Assembly (NCBI RefSeq): GCF_918698115.1
Contig: NZ_CAKKLV010000001.1
Span: 248,001-312,000, forward strand
Reading direction: 5' to 3'
Source of the DNA: Peribacillus sp. Bi96
Lineage (GTDB): Bacteria > Bacillota > Bacilli > Bacillales > DSM-1321
Length of the DNA stretch: 64,000 bases
The position numbers were made by a program, and so were the translations under genes. The notes below the pieces were generated by a model. The model saw only the letters and a program-made list of their open reading frames with translations, did not search any database and had not been told where the DNA came from. The stretch's first letter is position 1. The number at the start of each line of letters is the position of its first letter. Shown piece by piece: positions 1-9,647 of this stretch.

Positions 1-1038
1 GAGGCCGTTGCCCAAAGATATGGACACGATTTTGAATTTCAATATGGTGAGATTGGCGGCGGTGCCATCGATAACACGGGATCGCCCCTGCCGGATGAAA
101 CCGTGGAGATTTGTAAAAACAGCGATGCGGTATTATTAGGGGCTGTTGGGGGACCAAAGTGGGATAATCACCCTGCGCACCTAAGACCGGAACGAGGTTT
201 GTTGAAAATCCGAAAAGATTTGAATCTTTATGCTAACATCCGTCCAATCAGCTATTATTCCAGCTTATCGGAATCTTCTCCTCTTAAAAAGGAATTCATT
301 GAAGATGTGGATTTCGTGATTGTCCGGGAACTAACTGGCGGCCTTTATTTCGGAAAGCCAAGTGAGCGAGTGGAAAGAGAAGGGAAAGAAGCGGTTGTTG
401 ATACTCTTTTCTATCAGAAAAGTGAAATGAAACGCATCATTGAACTTGCGTTTAAATTAGCATCCGATCGCAAGAAAAAAGTAACATCCGTAGATAAAGC
501 GAATGTTCTTGAATCCAGCAGGATGTGGCGTGAAACGGCTGAAGAAATCGCTAAGGACTATCCGGATGTGACGCTTGAACACATGCTGGTGGATAATGCA
601 GCGATGCAGCTGATTAAAAACCCGAAACAATTTGATATTATCGTAACGGAGAATATGTTTGGTGATATTTTAAGCGATGAAGCGTCCGTTTTGACAGGTT
701 CGCTTGGAATGCTTCCTTCCGCCTCGATATCAACGGAAGGGCCTAATTTATATGAACCGATTCATGGCTCTGCGCCGGATATTGCGGGGAAAAACTTAGC
801 TAATCCGATTGGGACCATTTTATCGGCGGCGTCCATGCTGCGTTTATCCTTTGGCTTGGAGGATGAGGCACATGCCGTTGAGCAGGCTGTGGAAACGGTC
901 CTTGAATACGGCTTGAGAACAGGTGATATCGCAAATGGGCAACCGAATATTACGTCTACTTCAGAGATGATTGCGGAAATAAAAGCCAATCTTTTAGACC
1001 AGGAAGCCATTTCCAACATCATGGGTGCTTACGCATAA
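1..1038 (+). CDS. leuB: 3-isopropylmalate dehydrogenase, 5'-truncated by window
   Basis: NAD-dependent oxidative decarboxylation of 3-isopropylmalate to 2-oxoisocaproate, the third step of leucine synthesis in the cytosol. The reading frame is open from base 1, so the N-terminus lies outside the window; 345 residues are visible of about 365 usual for the family. Seen: the substrate-binding segment RELTGGLYFG (near visible residue 111), the metal-binding Asp region VDNAAMQLI and NMFGDILSDEAS, and the NAD-binding loop YEPIHGSAPDIAGKNLANP. It is followed by leuC after 69 bases that contain a strong hairpin terminator. Identity is secure from motifs and the leuC-leuD neighbours. Confidence 0.97.
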   Translation, partial: EAVAQRYGHDFEFQYGEIGGGAIDNTGSPLPDETVEICKNSDAVLLGAVGGPKWDNHPAHLRPERGLLKIRKDLNLYANIRPISYYSSLSESSPLKKEFIEDVDFVIVRELTGGLYFGKPSERVEREGKEAVVDTLFYQKSEMKRIIELAFKLASDRKKKVTSVDKANVLESSRMWRETAEEIAKDYPDVTLEHMLVDNAAMQLIKNPKQFDIIVTENMFGDILSDEASVLTGSLGMLPSASISTEGPNLYEPIHGSAPDIAGKNLANPIGTILSAASMLRLSFGLEDEAHAVEQAVETVLEYGLRTGDIANGQPNITSTSEMIAEIKANLLDQEAISNIMGAYA

Positions 1039-1046
1039 ACTTCTTT

Positions 1047-1074
1047 CACGGCCTAACATTAGGCCGTGTTTTTT
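1047..1074 (+). terminator. Intrinsic terminator between leuB and leuC
   Basis: A 10-bp perfect stem (CACGGCCTAA at 1047-1056 with TTAGGCCGTG at 1059-1068) closes a tiny loop and runs into a T-run. It lies inside what is normally one leuBCD transcription unit, so it probably lowers read-through into leuCD rather than ending the operon. Confidence 0.8.
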
Positions 1075-1107
1075 AAAAAAATATAAGATTAATCGAGGTG
1101 GATACGG

Positions 1108-2517
1108 ATGGGAAAGTCGATAATAGAGAAAATATGGGATCGTCATATTGTAAATGAAGAGGAAAATAAACCGGATTTATTATATATAGACCTTCAATAT
1201 ATACATGAAGTGACCTCTCCGCAAGCATTTGAAGGATTGAGATTAAAAGGACGCAAAGTCAGGAGGCCGGACCGTACATTTGCGACTATGGATCATAATG
1301 TACCGACCGTTAATCGTTATTTCATCGAGGATGATATTGCAAGGAAACAATTAGAGGCACTTGACCAAAACTGTAAGGAGTTCGGTATTCGTCTTGCTGA
1401 TTTAGACAGCCCGGAACAAGGGATCGTACACGTAATCGGACCGGAATTAGGACTTACGCAGCCAGGAATGACCATTGTCTGTGGTGACAGTCATACTTCG
1501 ACACATGGAGCATTTGGATCGATTGCATTTGGAATCGGTACGAGTGAGGTCGAGCATGTCTTGGCCACGCAATCATTATGGCAAACAAAACCCAAAACTT
1601 TGAAGCTTGAGGTTAACGGTAAACTAGGTCACGGCGTGATGGCGAAAGATGTCATTTTATATGTCATTTCTAAATTCGGTGTCGATTTCGGCACGGGATA
1701 CATCATTGAATACTGTGGGGAAGTTTTCAGGGAAATGTCAATGGAGGAGAGAATGACCGTCTGCAATATGTCGATTGAAGGCGGTGCAAGAGCTGGACTG
1801 GTAGCTCCGGATGAAACAACTTTCTCTTATTTAAAAGGTCGTAAATATGTGCCAAAAGGAGAGGAGTTCGAACAATGTGTTCAGGATTGGAAGTTACTTT
1901 CGAGTGATGAAGATGCTGTGTATGACCAAGAAATCATTCTTGATGGCAGTTTGATTTCACCAATGGTCAGCTGGGGCACAAATCCTGGAATGGCCAGTGG
2001 GGTGGACGGTAAAGTACCGACCTTTGCAGAAGATATCATAGATTCAAAGGAACTGAATCGTGCACTTGAATATATGGGTCTTGAGGAAGGCATGCCAATC
2101 ACGGAAATTCCCGTTCAGCATGTATTCATAGGGTCCTGTACGAATTCCCGGATCGAAGACTTACGGCAGGCGGCAGAAATGATTGAAGGCCAAGAAGTAC
2201 AAAAAGGAGTCAGGGCGATGGTCGTTCCCGGTTCACAGAGCGTTAAAAGGCAAGCGGAAGATGAAGGCTTGGATGAGATTTTCAAATCTGCGGGCTTTGA
2301 ATGGCGTGAATCAGGTTGCAGCATGTGCTTGAGTATGAACCCAGATGCGGTACCATCCGGCGAGCATTGTGCTTCCACGAGTAATCGGAACTTTGAAGGC
2401 AGGCAAGGAGCTGGTGCAAGGACGCACTTAGTCAGTCCTGCAATGGCCGCTGCTGCAGCCATTTATGGGAAATTTGTCGATATTAGAAATTTGAAAAAGT
2501 CTGAACAAGTCCATTAA
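1108..2517 (+). CDS. leuC: 3-isopropylmalate dehydratase large subunit
   Basis: Isomerises 2-isopropylmalate to 3-isopropylmalate with LeuD; an aconitase-family [4Fe-4S] enzyme of leucine synthesis. 469 residues, normal for the family. Seen: TMDHNVPT near residue 60, [12 protein letters not shown] near residue 130, and the three cluster cysteines in FIGSCTNSR (near residue 345) and [11 protein letters not shown] (near residue 408). The start ATG has a GAGGTGG ribosome site about 9 bases upstream. leuD follows after 28 bases, as expected for subunits of one heterodimer. Confidence 0.98.
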   Translation: MGKSIIEKIWDRHIVNEEENKPDLLYIDLQYIHEVTSPQAFEGLRLKGRKVRRPDRTFATMDHNVPTVNRYFIEDDIARKQLEALDQNCKEFGIRLADLDSPEQGIVHVIGPELGLTQPGMTIVCGDSHTSTHGAFGSIAFGIGTSEVEHVLATQSLWQTKPKTLKLEVNGKLGHGVMAKDVILYVISKFGVDFGTGYIIEYCGEVFREMSMEERMTVCNMSIEGGARAGLVAPDETTFSYLKGRKYVPKGEEFEQCVQDWKLLSSDEDAVYDQEIILDGSLISPMVSWGTNPGMASGVDGKVPTFAEDIIDSKELNRALEYMGLEEGMPITEIPVQHVFIGSCTNSRIEDLRQAAEMIEGQEVQKGVRAMVVPGSQSVKRQAEDEGLDEIFKSAGFEWRESGCSMCLSMNPDAVPSGEHCASTSNRNFEGRQGAGARTHLVSPAMAAAAAIYGKFVDIRNLKKSEQVH

Positions 2518-2545
2518 AAATACGAATTAACTGGAGGTGCAGAGA

Positions 2546-3145
2546 ATGGAACCCATTACGATATATAAAGGAAGAGCGGCGGCACTTGACCGTAAAAACG
2601 TAGATACCGACCAAATCATTCCAAAGCAATTTTTAAAACGAATTGAGCGAAGCGGATTTGGGGAATTTTTATTTTATAACTGGCGTTTTGATGAAAATGG
2701 TAAAGAACGTCCTGATTTTGAATTGAATCAGCCCCATAATCAAAACACGTCCATTTTAATAGCAGGTGAAAATTTCGGCTGCGGTTCTTCCCGTGAACAT
2801 GCTCCATGGTCATTGAAAGACTATGGATTCGATATTGTCATCGCACCGTCTTTTGCTGATATTTTTAAAAGTAATTGCATGAAAAATGGCATGGTCCCCA
2901 TGGCTTTAACCCAGGCGGAGGTAAAATATTTAATGGAAAGGGTGTCGTCACTTGACTATGAGCTGACGATCGATCTTCCCAATCAAACATTGAAAGATGA
3001 TCAAGGGTTTGAAACAAGCTTTGAAATCCATCCATATTGGAAGGAAATGCTCGTTAAAGGCTGGGATGAAATTTCCATAACCCTTCAATATGATAAAGAG
3101 ATTACAGCCTATGAGTCACAAAAAAAGGTTATTTCAAGTATTTAA
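2546..3145 (+). CDS. leuD: 3-isopropylmalate dehydratase small subunit
   Basis: Swivel-domain partner of LeuC. 199 residues. Seen: YKGRAAALDRKNVDTDQIIPKQFLKR at the N-terminus and the active-site segment GENFGCGSSREHAPW around residue 75. An in-frame GTG lies 9 bases earlier (2537), but the GGAGG at 2533-2537 overlaps it, so the ATG at 2546 is the better start. It is the last gene of the leu operon. Confidence 0.97.
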   Translation: MEPITIYKGRAAALDRKNVDTDQIIPKQFLKRIERSGFGEFLFYNWRFDENGKERPDFELNQPHNQNTSILIAGENFGCGSSREHAPWSLKDYGFDIVIAPSFADIFKSNCMKNGMVPMALTQAEVKYLMERVSSLDYELTIDLPNQTLKDDQGFETSFEIHPYWKEMLVKGWDEISITLQYDKEITAYESQKKVISSI

Positions 3146-3161
3146 TTGTTGAAGGATATTT

Positions 3162-3208
3162 TCCCGTTTTCCTTTCTTATTTGAGGGGGTGCGGGATTTT
3201 TTTTTAGG
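3162..3208 (+). terminator. Probable terminator after leuD
   Basis: A TCCCG...CGGGA stem with additional CC/GG pairing is followed by a run of nine T. The loop is long and imperfect, so the call is moderate. It fits the end of the leu operon. Confidence 0.5.
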
Positions 3209-3325
3209 TGAGGGAAGCCGGAAAGTAGTCAGGGATGGGCTCATCCATCCCTATAAATTTTTGTGTTTCTTCCTATTACATGCTAAACTGTTTTTCAAAA
3301 AGCGAACGGTGAGGCGGAAAATAGG

Positions 3326-4360
3326 ATGGATAATGAGAACAACCAAAAGAAGGCCGGAGAAACCAAGATTATCGCCTTTCCGAATCTCGGTGAAAGGTTG
3401 ATTGTAAAAGGGTTGGATGAGCTTGGAAACAGAAACTTCAAAGTTGCTGCACAGCTTTTTACCCAAGCGAGGGAGTATGAGCCCGAAAATGATGAAGTTT
3501 GCATGGGGCTAGTGGTCTCGCTTGTCGAACTTGAGTATTATGAGGAGTCAAAAGAATTGTGTAAAGAGATGCTGAATAAAGGCATCGGTGACTATTTTCA
3601 GCTTATCAATATCTATTTGATGGTACTGCTTCAATTAGGTGAGCATCAGGAAATGGTCGCGACGATCGAACTGCTATTTGAAGAGAGCCAAATTCCCTTT
3701 GATAAAGAGGAACATTTCGAAAAGATGCTTCAGTTCAGCAAACGGGCACTTGAGGAAAAAAAAGATGAAGAAGACAGACAAAATCAGCAGATTGCAGAGG
3801 AATTGCAAGAGGATGATCTTTTTGTAGGTAAAACGGATAATGAAATGTTCTTGGTCATTTCAAAACTTACGAATATCAATATTCGACCATTTATCCCGCA
3901 AATCGAACAATTTCTACAAAAGGATGATGGGCATCCGTTCTTTAAAACGATGCTGCTTATCATTCTTATTGACCAGGAATATAACGAAGAAGTGGCATTG
4001 AGGAAATTCAATCAATCGAAATCTGTCATACCAAGGGAATTAGAAAGTTTGAAGGAGACGGCCTTTTATAAGAAGGTTACGGGCCTGGCAGAAGAGGAAT
4101 TAAGTCAGGAAAACCCGAGCTTATATGAAATGGTGCATAGCTTGATCGAACGGCATTCCTTTCTATTATATCCTTTTGAACCAGAGCCAGAAAGCTTGCC
4201 AGGATGGGCAGCTGCCTACCATGCCTTAGCTGAAGAATACATGGCTGGAGAAGTTTCCGGGATGGACATCGCGGATATTTACCATGCTGATGAGGAAGCC
4301 GTTGCGGATATTCTATCCTATTTAAAAGAAATTGAGGAAATTTCTTATCCCATTATTTAA
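3326..4360 (+). CDS. ysoA: Tetratricopeptide-repeat protein YsoA
   Basis: A 344-residue soluble protein. Residues 25-135 show a TPR-like helical pattern (ELGNRNFKVAAQLFTQAREYEPENDEVCMGL, then a second repeat starting ELEYYEESKELCKEMLNKG). The middle is acidic and charged, the C-terminal third helical. No catalytic motif is visible and no signal peptide. Its place between leuD and tig is the same as B. subtilis ysoA, which is the basis for the symbol. Function unknown; TPR folds generally bind proteins. Confidence 0.85.
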   Translation: MDNENNQKKAGETKIIAFPNLGERLIVKGLDELGNRNFKVAAQLFTQAREYEPENDEVCMGLVVSLVELEYYEESKELCKEMLNKGIGDYFQLINIYLMVLLQLGEHQEMVATIELLFEESQIPFDKEEHFEKMLQFSKRALEEKKDEEDRQNQQIAEELQEDDLFVGKTDNEMFLVISKLTNINIRPFIPQIEQFLQKDDGHPFFKTMLLIILIDQEYNEEVALRKFNQSKSVIPRELESLKETAFYKKVTGLAEEELSQENPSLYEMVHSLIERHSFLLYPFEPEPESLPGWAAAYHALAEEYMAGEVSGMDIADIYHADEEAVADILSYLKEIEEISYPII

Positions 4361-4370
4361 CCTATTGCTG

Positions 4371-4398
4371 TTGTAACAGAATAAACCTGTGGTATAAT
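4371..4398 (+). promoter_or_regulatory. Sigma-A promoter of tig, with structured leader
   Basis: TTGTAA (4371-4376), 16-base spacer, TATAAT (4393-4398), with TG one base upstream (extended -10). The leader up to the tig start at 4546 contains two small hairpins: AATCGTC/GACGATT at 4417-4437 and CCCAA/TTGGG at about 4439-4456. Confidence 0.8.
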
Positions 4399-4545
4399 GT
4401 AGTGGTTGTAATGTATAATCGTCTAAATTTGACGATTTCCCAATAATTTTGTTGGGGTTATATGAAGGATGACTTGTTAACACTTGCAAAGCATATTCAT
4501 CCAATGCTTATTATTGAAGTATATAGATTTTTTGGAGGGAAACAC

Positions 4546-5838
4546 ATGTCTGTAAAATGGGAAAAACAAGAAGGTAATCAAGGCGTACTAACAATTGAAG
4601 TTGACGTTGCAAAAGTAAACGAAGGTTTAGACGAAGCTTTCAAAAAAGTTGTAAAACAAGTAAATGTACCTGGCTTCCGTAAAGGGAAAATGCCACGTCA
4701 AATGTTCGAAAAAAAATTCGGCGTTGAATCACTTTACCAAGATGCGCTTGATATCATTCTTCCAGATGCTTATGCAAATGCTGTCGAAGAAGCTGGAATT
4801 CAGCCTGTAGATCGTCCAGAAATCGACATCGAAAAAATGGAAAAAGGCGAAAACCTAATCTTCACTGCAACTGTAACAGTTAAACCGGAAGTTAAATTAG
4901 GAGATTACAAGGGTGTTGAAGTTGAAAAATTCAACACTGAAGTAACTGACGAAGATGTTGAAAATGAATTGAAAACTTTACAAGAGCGTCAAGCTGAGCT
5001 TGTTGTTAAAGAAGAAGGACAAGCTGCTGAAGGCGATACAGTTGTTCTTGACTTTGAAGGATTCGTTGATGGTGAAGCATTCGAAGGCGGAGCTAGCGAA
5101 AATCATTCATTGGAAATCGGTTCAAATTCTTTCATTCCAGGATTTGAAGAGCAACTTGTTGGTCTTGAAACTGGCGCTGAAAAAGATATCGAAGTTGCTT
5201 TCCCTGAAGAATACCATGCTGCTGAACTTGCAGGTAAACCAGCTGTATTCAAAGTGAAAATTCACGAAATCAAAACAAAACAACTTCCTGAGCTTGATGA
5301 TGAGTTCGCGAAAGATGTTGACGACGAAGTGGAAACTTTGGCTGAACTGAAAGAAAAAACAAAACACAAATTAGAGCATGACAAAAAACACGAAGAAGAA
5401 AACTTCGTACAAAATACTGTAATTGGTAAAGCTGTTGAAGGTGCAGAGATGGACGTTCCTGAAGCAATGATTTCAAACGAAGTGGACCGTATGATGAATG
5501 AGTTCTCTCAACGCATTCAATCTCAAGGACTTAATTTGGAACTTTACTACCAATTCTCAGGTCAAGACGAAGAAGCTTTAAAAGCACAAATGAAAGAAGA
5601 AGCTGAAGGACAAGTTCGTACGAGCCTAACTCTTGAAGCAATCGCTGAAGTTGAAAAACTTGAAGCAACTGACGAAGATGTTGAAGCTGAACTTGGACAA
5701 ATGGCTACAATGTACAACATGGAAGTTGAAGCGATCAAACAAGCTCTTGGAAACTTAGATGGAATCAAAGGCGATCTTAAAATTAAGAAAGCGATTGACT
5801 TCTTGGTAGAAAACAGCAAAACAGTTGAAGCAAAATAA
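4546..5838 (+). CDS. tig: Trigger factor, ribosome-bound chaperone
   Basis: Peptidyl-prolyl isomerase and holdase that meets nascent chains at the ribosome exit. 430 residues. Seen: the ribosome-binding signature [11 protein letters not shown] (near residue 37), a central FKBP-type domain (about residues 155-245, with [20 protein letters not shown] and [12 protein letters not shown]), and a long acidic helical C-terminal domain. The frame is open upstream to 4462, but GGAGGG at 4533-4538 fixes the start at 4546. Codon use is strongly biased, fitting high expression. Confidence 0.97.
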   Translation: MSVKWEKQEGNQGVLTIEVDVAKVNEGLDEAFKKVVKQVNVPGFRKGKMPRQMFEKKFGVESLYQDALDIILPDAYANAVEEAGIQPVDRPEIDIEKMEKGENLIFTATVTVKPEVKLGDYKGVEVEKFNTEVTDEDVENELKTLQERQAELVVKEEGQAAEGDTVVLDFEGFVDGEAFEGGASENHSLEIGSNSFIPGFEEQLVGLETGAEKDIEVAFPEEYHAAELAGKPAVFKVKIHEIKTKQLPELDDEFAKDVDDEVETLAELKEKTKHKLEHDKKHEEENFVQNTVIGKAVEGAEMDVPEAMISNEVDRMMNEFSQRIQSQGLNLELYYQFSGQDEEALKAQMKEEAEGQVRTSLTLEAIAEVEKLEATDEDVEAELGQMATMYNMEVEAIKQALGNLDGIKGDLKIKKAIDFLVENSKTVEAK

Positions 5839-5877
5839 TTTTTTATAAGTAAGCAGATTTAAATATTACCTTAAAAA

Positions 5878-5907
5878 AACAAGGCGCGAGTAATCGTGCC
5901 TTGTTTT
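5878..5907 (+). terminator. Terminator of tig
   Basis: Stem AACAAGGCGC / GTGCCTTGTT (one G-U pair) with a short loop and trailing T-run. Confidence 0.85.
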
Positions 5908-6273
5908 ATACATATTGAGAATTAGTGAAAATTTCAATTATCAGTTATTTCCTGATTGATTTTTTTTGGATTTCGGTGTAGATTAGTTCTAATACCGCAT
6001 ATACATATTTATACAGCGAATCCTAATTTTAAAAATCAAAAGTTTTGGGCATACTGGTAAAGGGCAAATACATATTGATTGATTATTGTACTTATTTAAC
6101 AACTCGGACGCGTGAGCATTTTTGTTACTAAACTTCCAAGAACATGATAAAATGCAAAACATACTAGGGAATTTTGGAATGCTTAAGTAGATGTGTGCCT
6201 AGTTTTTTTTTTCATTACGATTGGGTACCGCTATGTAATAGAGTTGGAAGAGTATTTAAAGGGGTGAACGTTC
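5908..6273 (+). other. tig-clpX intergenic region
   Basis: AT-rich stretch without a supportable ORF. Apart from the clpX promoter near 6122-6153 and a ribosome site just before 6274, I see no repeat, operator or RNA motif. Confidence 0.6.
6122..6153 (+). promoter_or_regulatory. Candidate sigma-A promoter of clpX
   Basis: TTGTTA at 6122-6127 and an extended -10 (TGA followed by TAAAAT, 6145-6153). The -35 to -10 spacing (20) is long for TAAAAT but 18 for the overlapping GATAAA. The exact start is uncertain. Confidence 0.45.
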
Positions 6274-7542
6274 ATGTTTAAATTTAATGATGAAAAAGGA
6301 CAGTTAAAATGTTCTTTTTGCGGTAAAACACAAGAACAAGTTCGTAAACTGGTTGCTGGTCCAGGTGTATATATTTGTGACGAGTGTATCGAGCTTTGTA
6401 CGGAGATCGTCGAAGAAGAACTGGGTACTGATGAAGAAGTAGAATTCAGAGATGTGCCAAAACCTATGGAAATCCGTGAAATTCTTGACGAATATGTGAT
6501 TGGACAAGAACAGGCGAAGAAGTCTTTGGCTGTTGCAGTTTACAATCATTATAAACGTATCAATTCCAATAGCAAAGTCGATGATGTGGAGCTTTCTAAG
6601 AGTAACATCGCCCTAATCGGACCGACGGGAAGCGGGAAAACCCTTCTTGCGCAAACATTGGCGCGTTTACTGAATGTTCCTTTTGCCATTGCTGATGCGA
6701 CCTCATTGACGGAAGCTGGATATGTAGGGGAAGATGTGGAAAACATCCTTCTTAAATTGATTCAAGCGGCTGATTATGATGTGGAAAAAGCGGAAAAAGG
6801 CATCATTTATATTGATGAAATCGATAAAGTTGCCCGTAAATCGGAAAATCCTTCGATTACACGTGACGTGTCTGGTGAAGGTGTGCAACAAGCTTTATTG
6901 AAAATTCTTGAAGGAACGGTTGCAAGTGTTCCGCCACAAGGTGGACGTAAGCATCCACATCAAGAATTCATCCAAATTGATACGACCAATATTTTGTTCA
7001 TCTGTGGCGGTGCCTTTGATGGCATCGAACCAATCATCAAACGCCGTCTTGGTCAAAAAGTCATTGGTTTTGGCTCTGACGTGAAAAAGGATGACATTGC
7101 AGAAAAAGAATTGCTTTCCAAAGTCCTTCCTGAAGATTTGCTTCGTTTCGGATTAATCCCTGAATTTATCGGACGTCTTCCGGTAATTGCCACACTTGAG
7201 CAATTGGATGAAGCAGCTTTGATTGAAATTCTGACACAACCGAAAAATGCTCTTGTTAAACAATATCAAAAATTGCTTGAGCTTGACGATGTTGAATTGG
7301 AATTCGAACCGGAAGCGCTAAGTGAAATTGCTAAAAAAGCAATTGAACGTAAAACTGGTGCACGTGGACTGCGTTCCATTATTGAAGGGATCATTTTAGA
7401 AGTGATGTTCGATTTACCATCACGTGATGATGTCGCAAAATGTGTTATCACAGGCAGCACAATTTCGAAAAATGAATCTCCAAAGCTCGTCCTTAAAGAC
7501 GGTACAACTATCAAAGGACAAGAAAAGAAAACATCTGCTTAA
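6274..7542 (+). CDS. clpX: ClpX, ATPase subunit of ClpXP protease
   Basis: AAA+ unfoldase that feeds substrates to ClpP. 422 residues. Seen in order: the zinc-binding domain with cysteines 13, 16, 35 and 38; Walker A GPTGSGKT (near residue 114); pore loop GYVG; Walker [21 protein letters not shown] in the position of the ClpP-docking IGF loop; the arginine-rich sensor GARGLRSI near residue 365. It has its own promoter and terminator, separate from tig. Confidence 0.98.
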   Translation: MFKFNDEKGQLKCSFCGKTQEQVRKLVAGPGVYICDECIELCTEIVEEELGTDEEVEFRDVPKPMEIREILDEYVIGQEQAKKSLAVAVYNHYKRINSNSKVDDVELSKSNIALIGPTGSGKTLLAQTLARLLNVPFAIADATSLTEAGYVGEDVENILLKLIQAADYDVEKAEKGIIYIDEIDKVARKSENPSITRDVSGEGVQQALLKILEGTVASVPPQGGRKHPHQEFIQIDTTNILFICGGAFDGIEPIIKRRLGQKVIGFGSDVKKDDIAEKELLSKVLPEDLLRFGLIPEFIGRLPVIATLEQLDEAALIEILTQPKNALVKQYQKLLELDDVELEFEPEALSEIAKKAIERKTGARGLRSIIEGIILEVMFDLPSRDDVAKCVITGSTISKNESPKLVLKDGTTIKGQEKKTSA

Positions 7543-7557
7543 TTTATAAGAAAAAGT

Positions 7558-7589
7558 AAGACTGCCAGTTCATCCTGGCAGTCTTTTTA
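7558..7589 (+). terminator. Terminator of clpX
   Basis: 11-bp perfect stem AAGACTGCCAG / CTGGCAGTCTT with a 6-base loop and T-run. Confidence 0.93.
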
Positions 7590-7653
7590 TGTTTACTGAA
7601 AAAAATGTTGTTCTTTAGGTTAAAAACCCCAAAATTTACAACCTGAATTTCTT

Positions 7654-7684
7654 GGATAAATTCGCCCTTCCCAAGGAGATACTA
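7654..7684 (+). promoter_or_regulatory. Sigma-F-like promoter of lonB
   Basis: The -10 GGAGATACTA (7675-7684) fits the sigma-F consensus GGnnAnAnTw at every fixed position. About 15-16 bases upstream lies GGATAA (-35 consensus GYATA, one mismatch). lonB of B. subtilis is known to be a sigma-F forespore gene. The match was made by eye. Confidence 0.65.
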
Positions 7685-7723
7685 ACAGAAATGACAAACT
7701 AGGAGAGTGCAGGAGGGAATACG

Positions 7724-9394
7724 ATGAATTGGACAGGATTGGCGTTGTTTATCCAGCTTTTTTTTGGGATTATAATTGGATTGTATTTTTTGAACTTATT
7801 GAAAGGCCAGCGGACACAAAAAGTTTCCATTGACCGCGACTCAAGAAAGGAAATGGACCAATTAAGTAAGATGAGATCCATTTCATTAACAGAGCCATTG
7901 GCGGAAAAAGTAAGACCAAGTACATTTAATGAAATCATCGGTCAAGAAGATGGCATTAAATCTTTAAAGGCGGCCTTATGTGGGCCAAATCCCCAGCATG
8001 TGATTGTTTACGGTCCTCCAGGTGTAGGAAAAACAGCAGCGGCCAGACTTGTTTTGGAAGAGGCTAAGAAGAATGGTAAGTCACCATTTAAGAATTCGGC
8101 CGTGTTTGTTGAATTGGATGCCACTACAGCTAGATTCGATGAGCGGGGAATTGCCGATCCGCTGATTGGTTCGGTGCATGATCCGATCTATCAAGGGGCC
8201 GGGGCGATGGGACAAGCCGGCATTCCGCAGCCAAAGCAAGGTGCTGTCAGCAATGCTCATGGCGGCGTGCTGTTCATAGATGAAATAGGGGAGCTTCATC
8301 CAATACAGATGAATAAACTGTTAAAGGTATTGGAGGATCGTAAGGTCTTTTTGGAAAGTGCCTACTATCAAGAGGAAAATCAAAATATTCCCACTCACAT
8401 CCATGATATTTTTAAAAATGGACTTCCGGCTGATTTTCGCTTGATTGGAGCCACAACCAGAACGCCCAATGAAATCGCACCTGCGATTCGCTCAAGGTGC
8501 ATAGAAGTGTTTTTCCGTGAACTTGATCGGGAAGAAATCATCAAGGTGGCTAAAAACGCATCCGATAAAGTGGGAATCACCATCAGTGAAAAAGGCTTGC
8601 AGTCGATTTCGGATTATGCCCGAAATGGCAGGGAAGCTGTCAACATGATTCAAACCCTTGCAGGTATATCCATTAATGAGAACAGGACTTTTATTAGAGA
8701 AGAAGATATTGATTGGATGGCACATAGCAGCCAGCTGACGCAAAGAATGGATAAGAAAATAGAATCTGATTCCAAAATAGGCCTTGTCAATGGTCTTGCA
8801 GTCTATGGTCCCAATTCCGGGGCATTGCTAGAAATCGAGGTTACCGTCATGGCCGCTTCTAATGAGAAGGGTTCAATAAATATTACCGGCATCGTCGAAG
8901 AGGAGAGCATTGGCGGAGGGAACGGAAAATCGATTCGCCGCAAGAGCATGGCAAAAGGTTCGGTTGAAAATGTAATTACGGTTCTACGGTCGATGGGAGT
9001 ACCTGCCGATCAATTCGATATCCATGTCAACTTCCCGGGCGGCAGTCCTGTAGATGGCCCTTCTGCGGGAATTGCGATGGCTACTGGCATTTACTCGGCC
9101 ATTTATAAAATCCCTGTTGATCATACATTGGCGATGACTGGAGAAATCTCCATTCATGGCGGTGTTAAACCGATTGGCGGAGTCATCCCGAAAATCAAGG
9201 CCGCAAAACTGGCCGGGGCAAAAAAAGTAATTATTCCAGTCGATAACATACAGCCGCTGCTATCTGAAATCAAGGATATAGAAATCATTCCCGTTTCGAA
9301 TGTGAAAGAAGTGCTCGATCAGGCACTGAAAAAGGAAATGATGACGGAACAAATCCTCACGTCCTTGGACCTATCAAAAAAAGAAAGCGTATAA
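7724..9394 (+). CDS. lonB: LonB, membrane-linked forespore ATP-dependent protease
   Basis: Lon-family AAA+ serine protease made in the forespore. 556 residues, shorter than LonA because it lacks the N-terminal substrate domain. Seen: an N-terminal membrane segment (residues 3-24), Walker A GPPGVGKT (near residue 101), Walker B VLFIDEIGEL, arginine finger RSRC, then the proteolytic domain with catalytic Ser in GPSAGIAMATG and the Lys-bearing GGVKPIGGVIPKIKAAK. The start ATG follows AGGAGGG. It sits directly before lonA, as in B. subtilis, but is separated by a terminator and has its own sporulation promoter. Confidence 0.96.
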   Translation: MNWTGLALFIQLFFGIIIGLYFLNLLKGQRTQKVSIDRDSRKEMDQLSKMRSISLTEPLAEKVRPSTFNEIIGQEDGIKSLKAALCGPNPQHVIVYGPPGVGKTAAARLVLEEAKKNGKSPFKNSAVFVELDATTARFDERGIADPLIGSVHDPIYQGAGAMGQAGIPQPKQGAVSNAHGGVLFIDEIGELHPIQMNKLLKVLEDRKVFLESAYYQEENQNIPTHIHDIFKNGLPADFRLIGATTRTPNEIAPAIRSRCIEVFFRELDREEIIKVAKNASDKVGITISEKGLQSISDYARNGREAVNMIQTLAGISINENRTFIREEDIDWMAHSSQLTQRMDKKIESDSKIGLVNGLAVYGPNSGALLEIEVTVMAASNEKGSINITGIVEEESIGGGNGKSIRRKSMAKGSVENVITVLRSMGVPADQFDIHVNFPGGSPVDGPSAGIAMATGIYSAIYKIPVDHTLAMTGEISIHGGVKPIGGVIPKIKAAKLAGAKKVIIPVDNIQPLLSEIKDIEIIPVSNVKEVLDQALKKEMMTEQILTSLDLSKKESV

Positions 9395-9399
9395 AGGAA

Positions 9400-9432
9400 A
9401 ATGCCCCGGCTTAATACAACCGGGGTATTTTT
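9400..9432 (+). terminator. Terminator of lonB
   Basis: Stem AATGCCCCGG / CCGGGGTATT (one G-U) with a 10-base loop and a T-run. Confidence 0.9.
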
Positions 9433-9549
9433 AGGACCATAATGTACGACTTGCATAAACCGAACGAAAAAATAAACACATGTCATACGTGCTTTTTTAT
9501 CTAATATTGGAGATAATAAAAGCAGTCGAAACGTGTTAAGGTAAACAAA

Positions 9550-9578
9550 TAGACACTTCTATATAAATAGGATAGAAT
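9550..9578 (+). promoter_or_regulatory. Sigma-A promoter of lonA
   Basis: TAGACA (9550-9555), 17-base spacer, TAGAAT (9573-9578), 69 bases before the lonA start. No CtsR heptad repeat was seen around it. Confidence 0.65.
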
Positions 9579-9647
9579 TGTTAAAAGGTTGAGAACATGG
9601 GTAAATAGTTTACAACGACGATACTAATTAGATGGAGGTGTCAGGAA

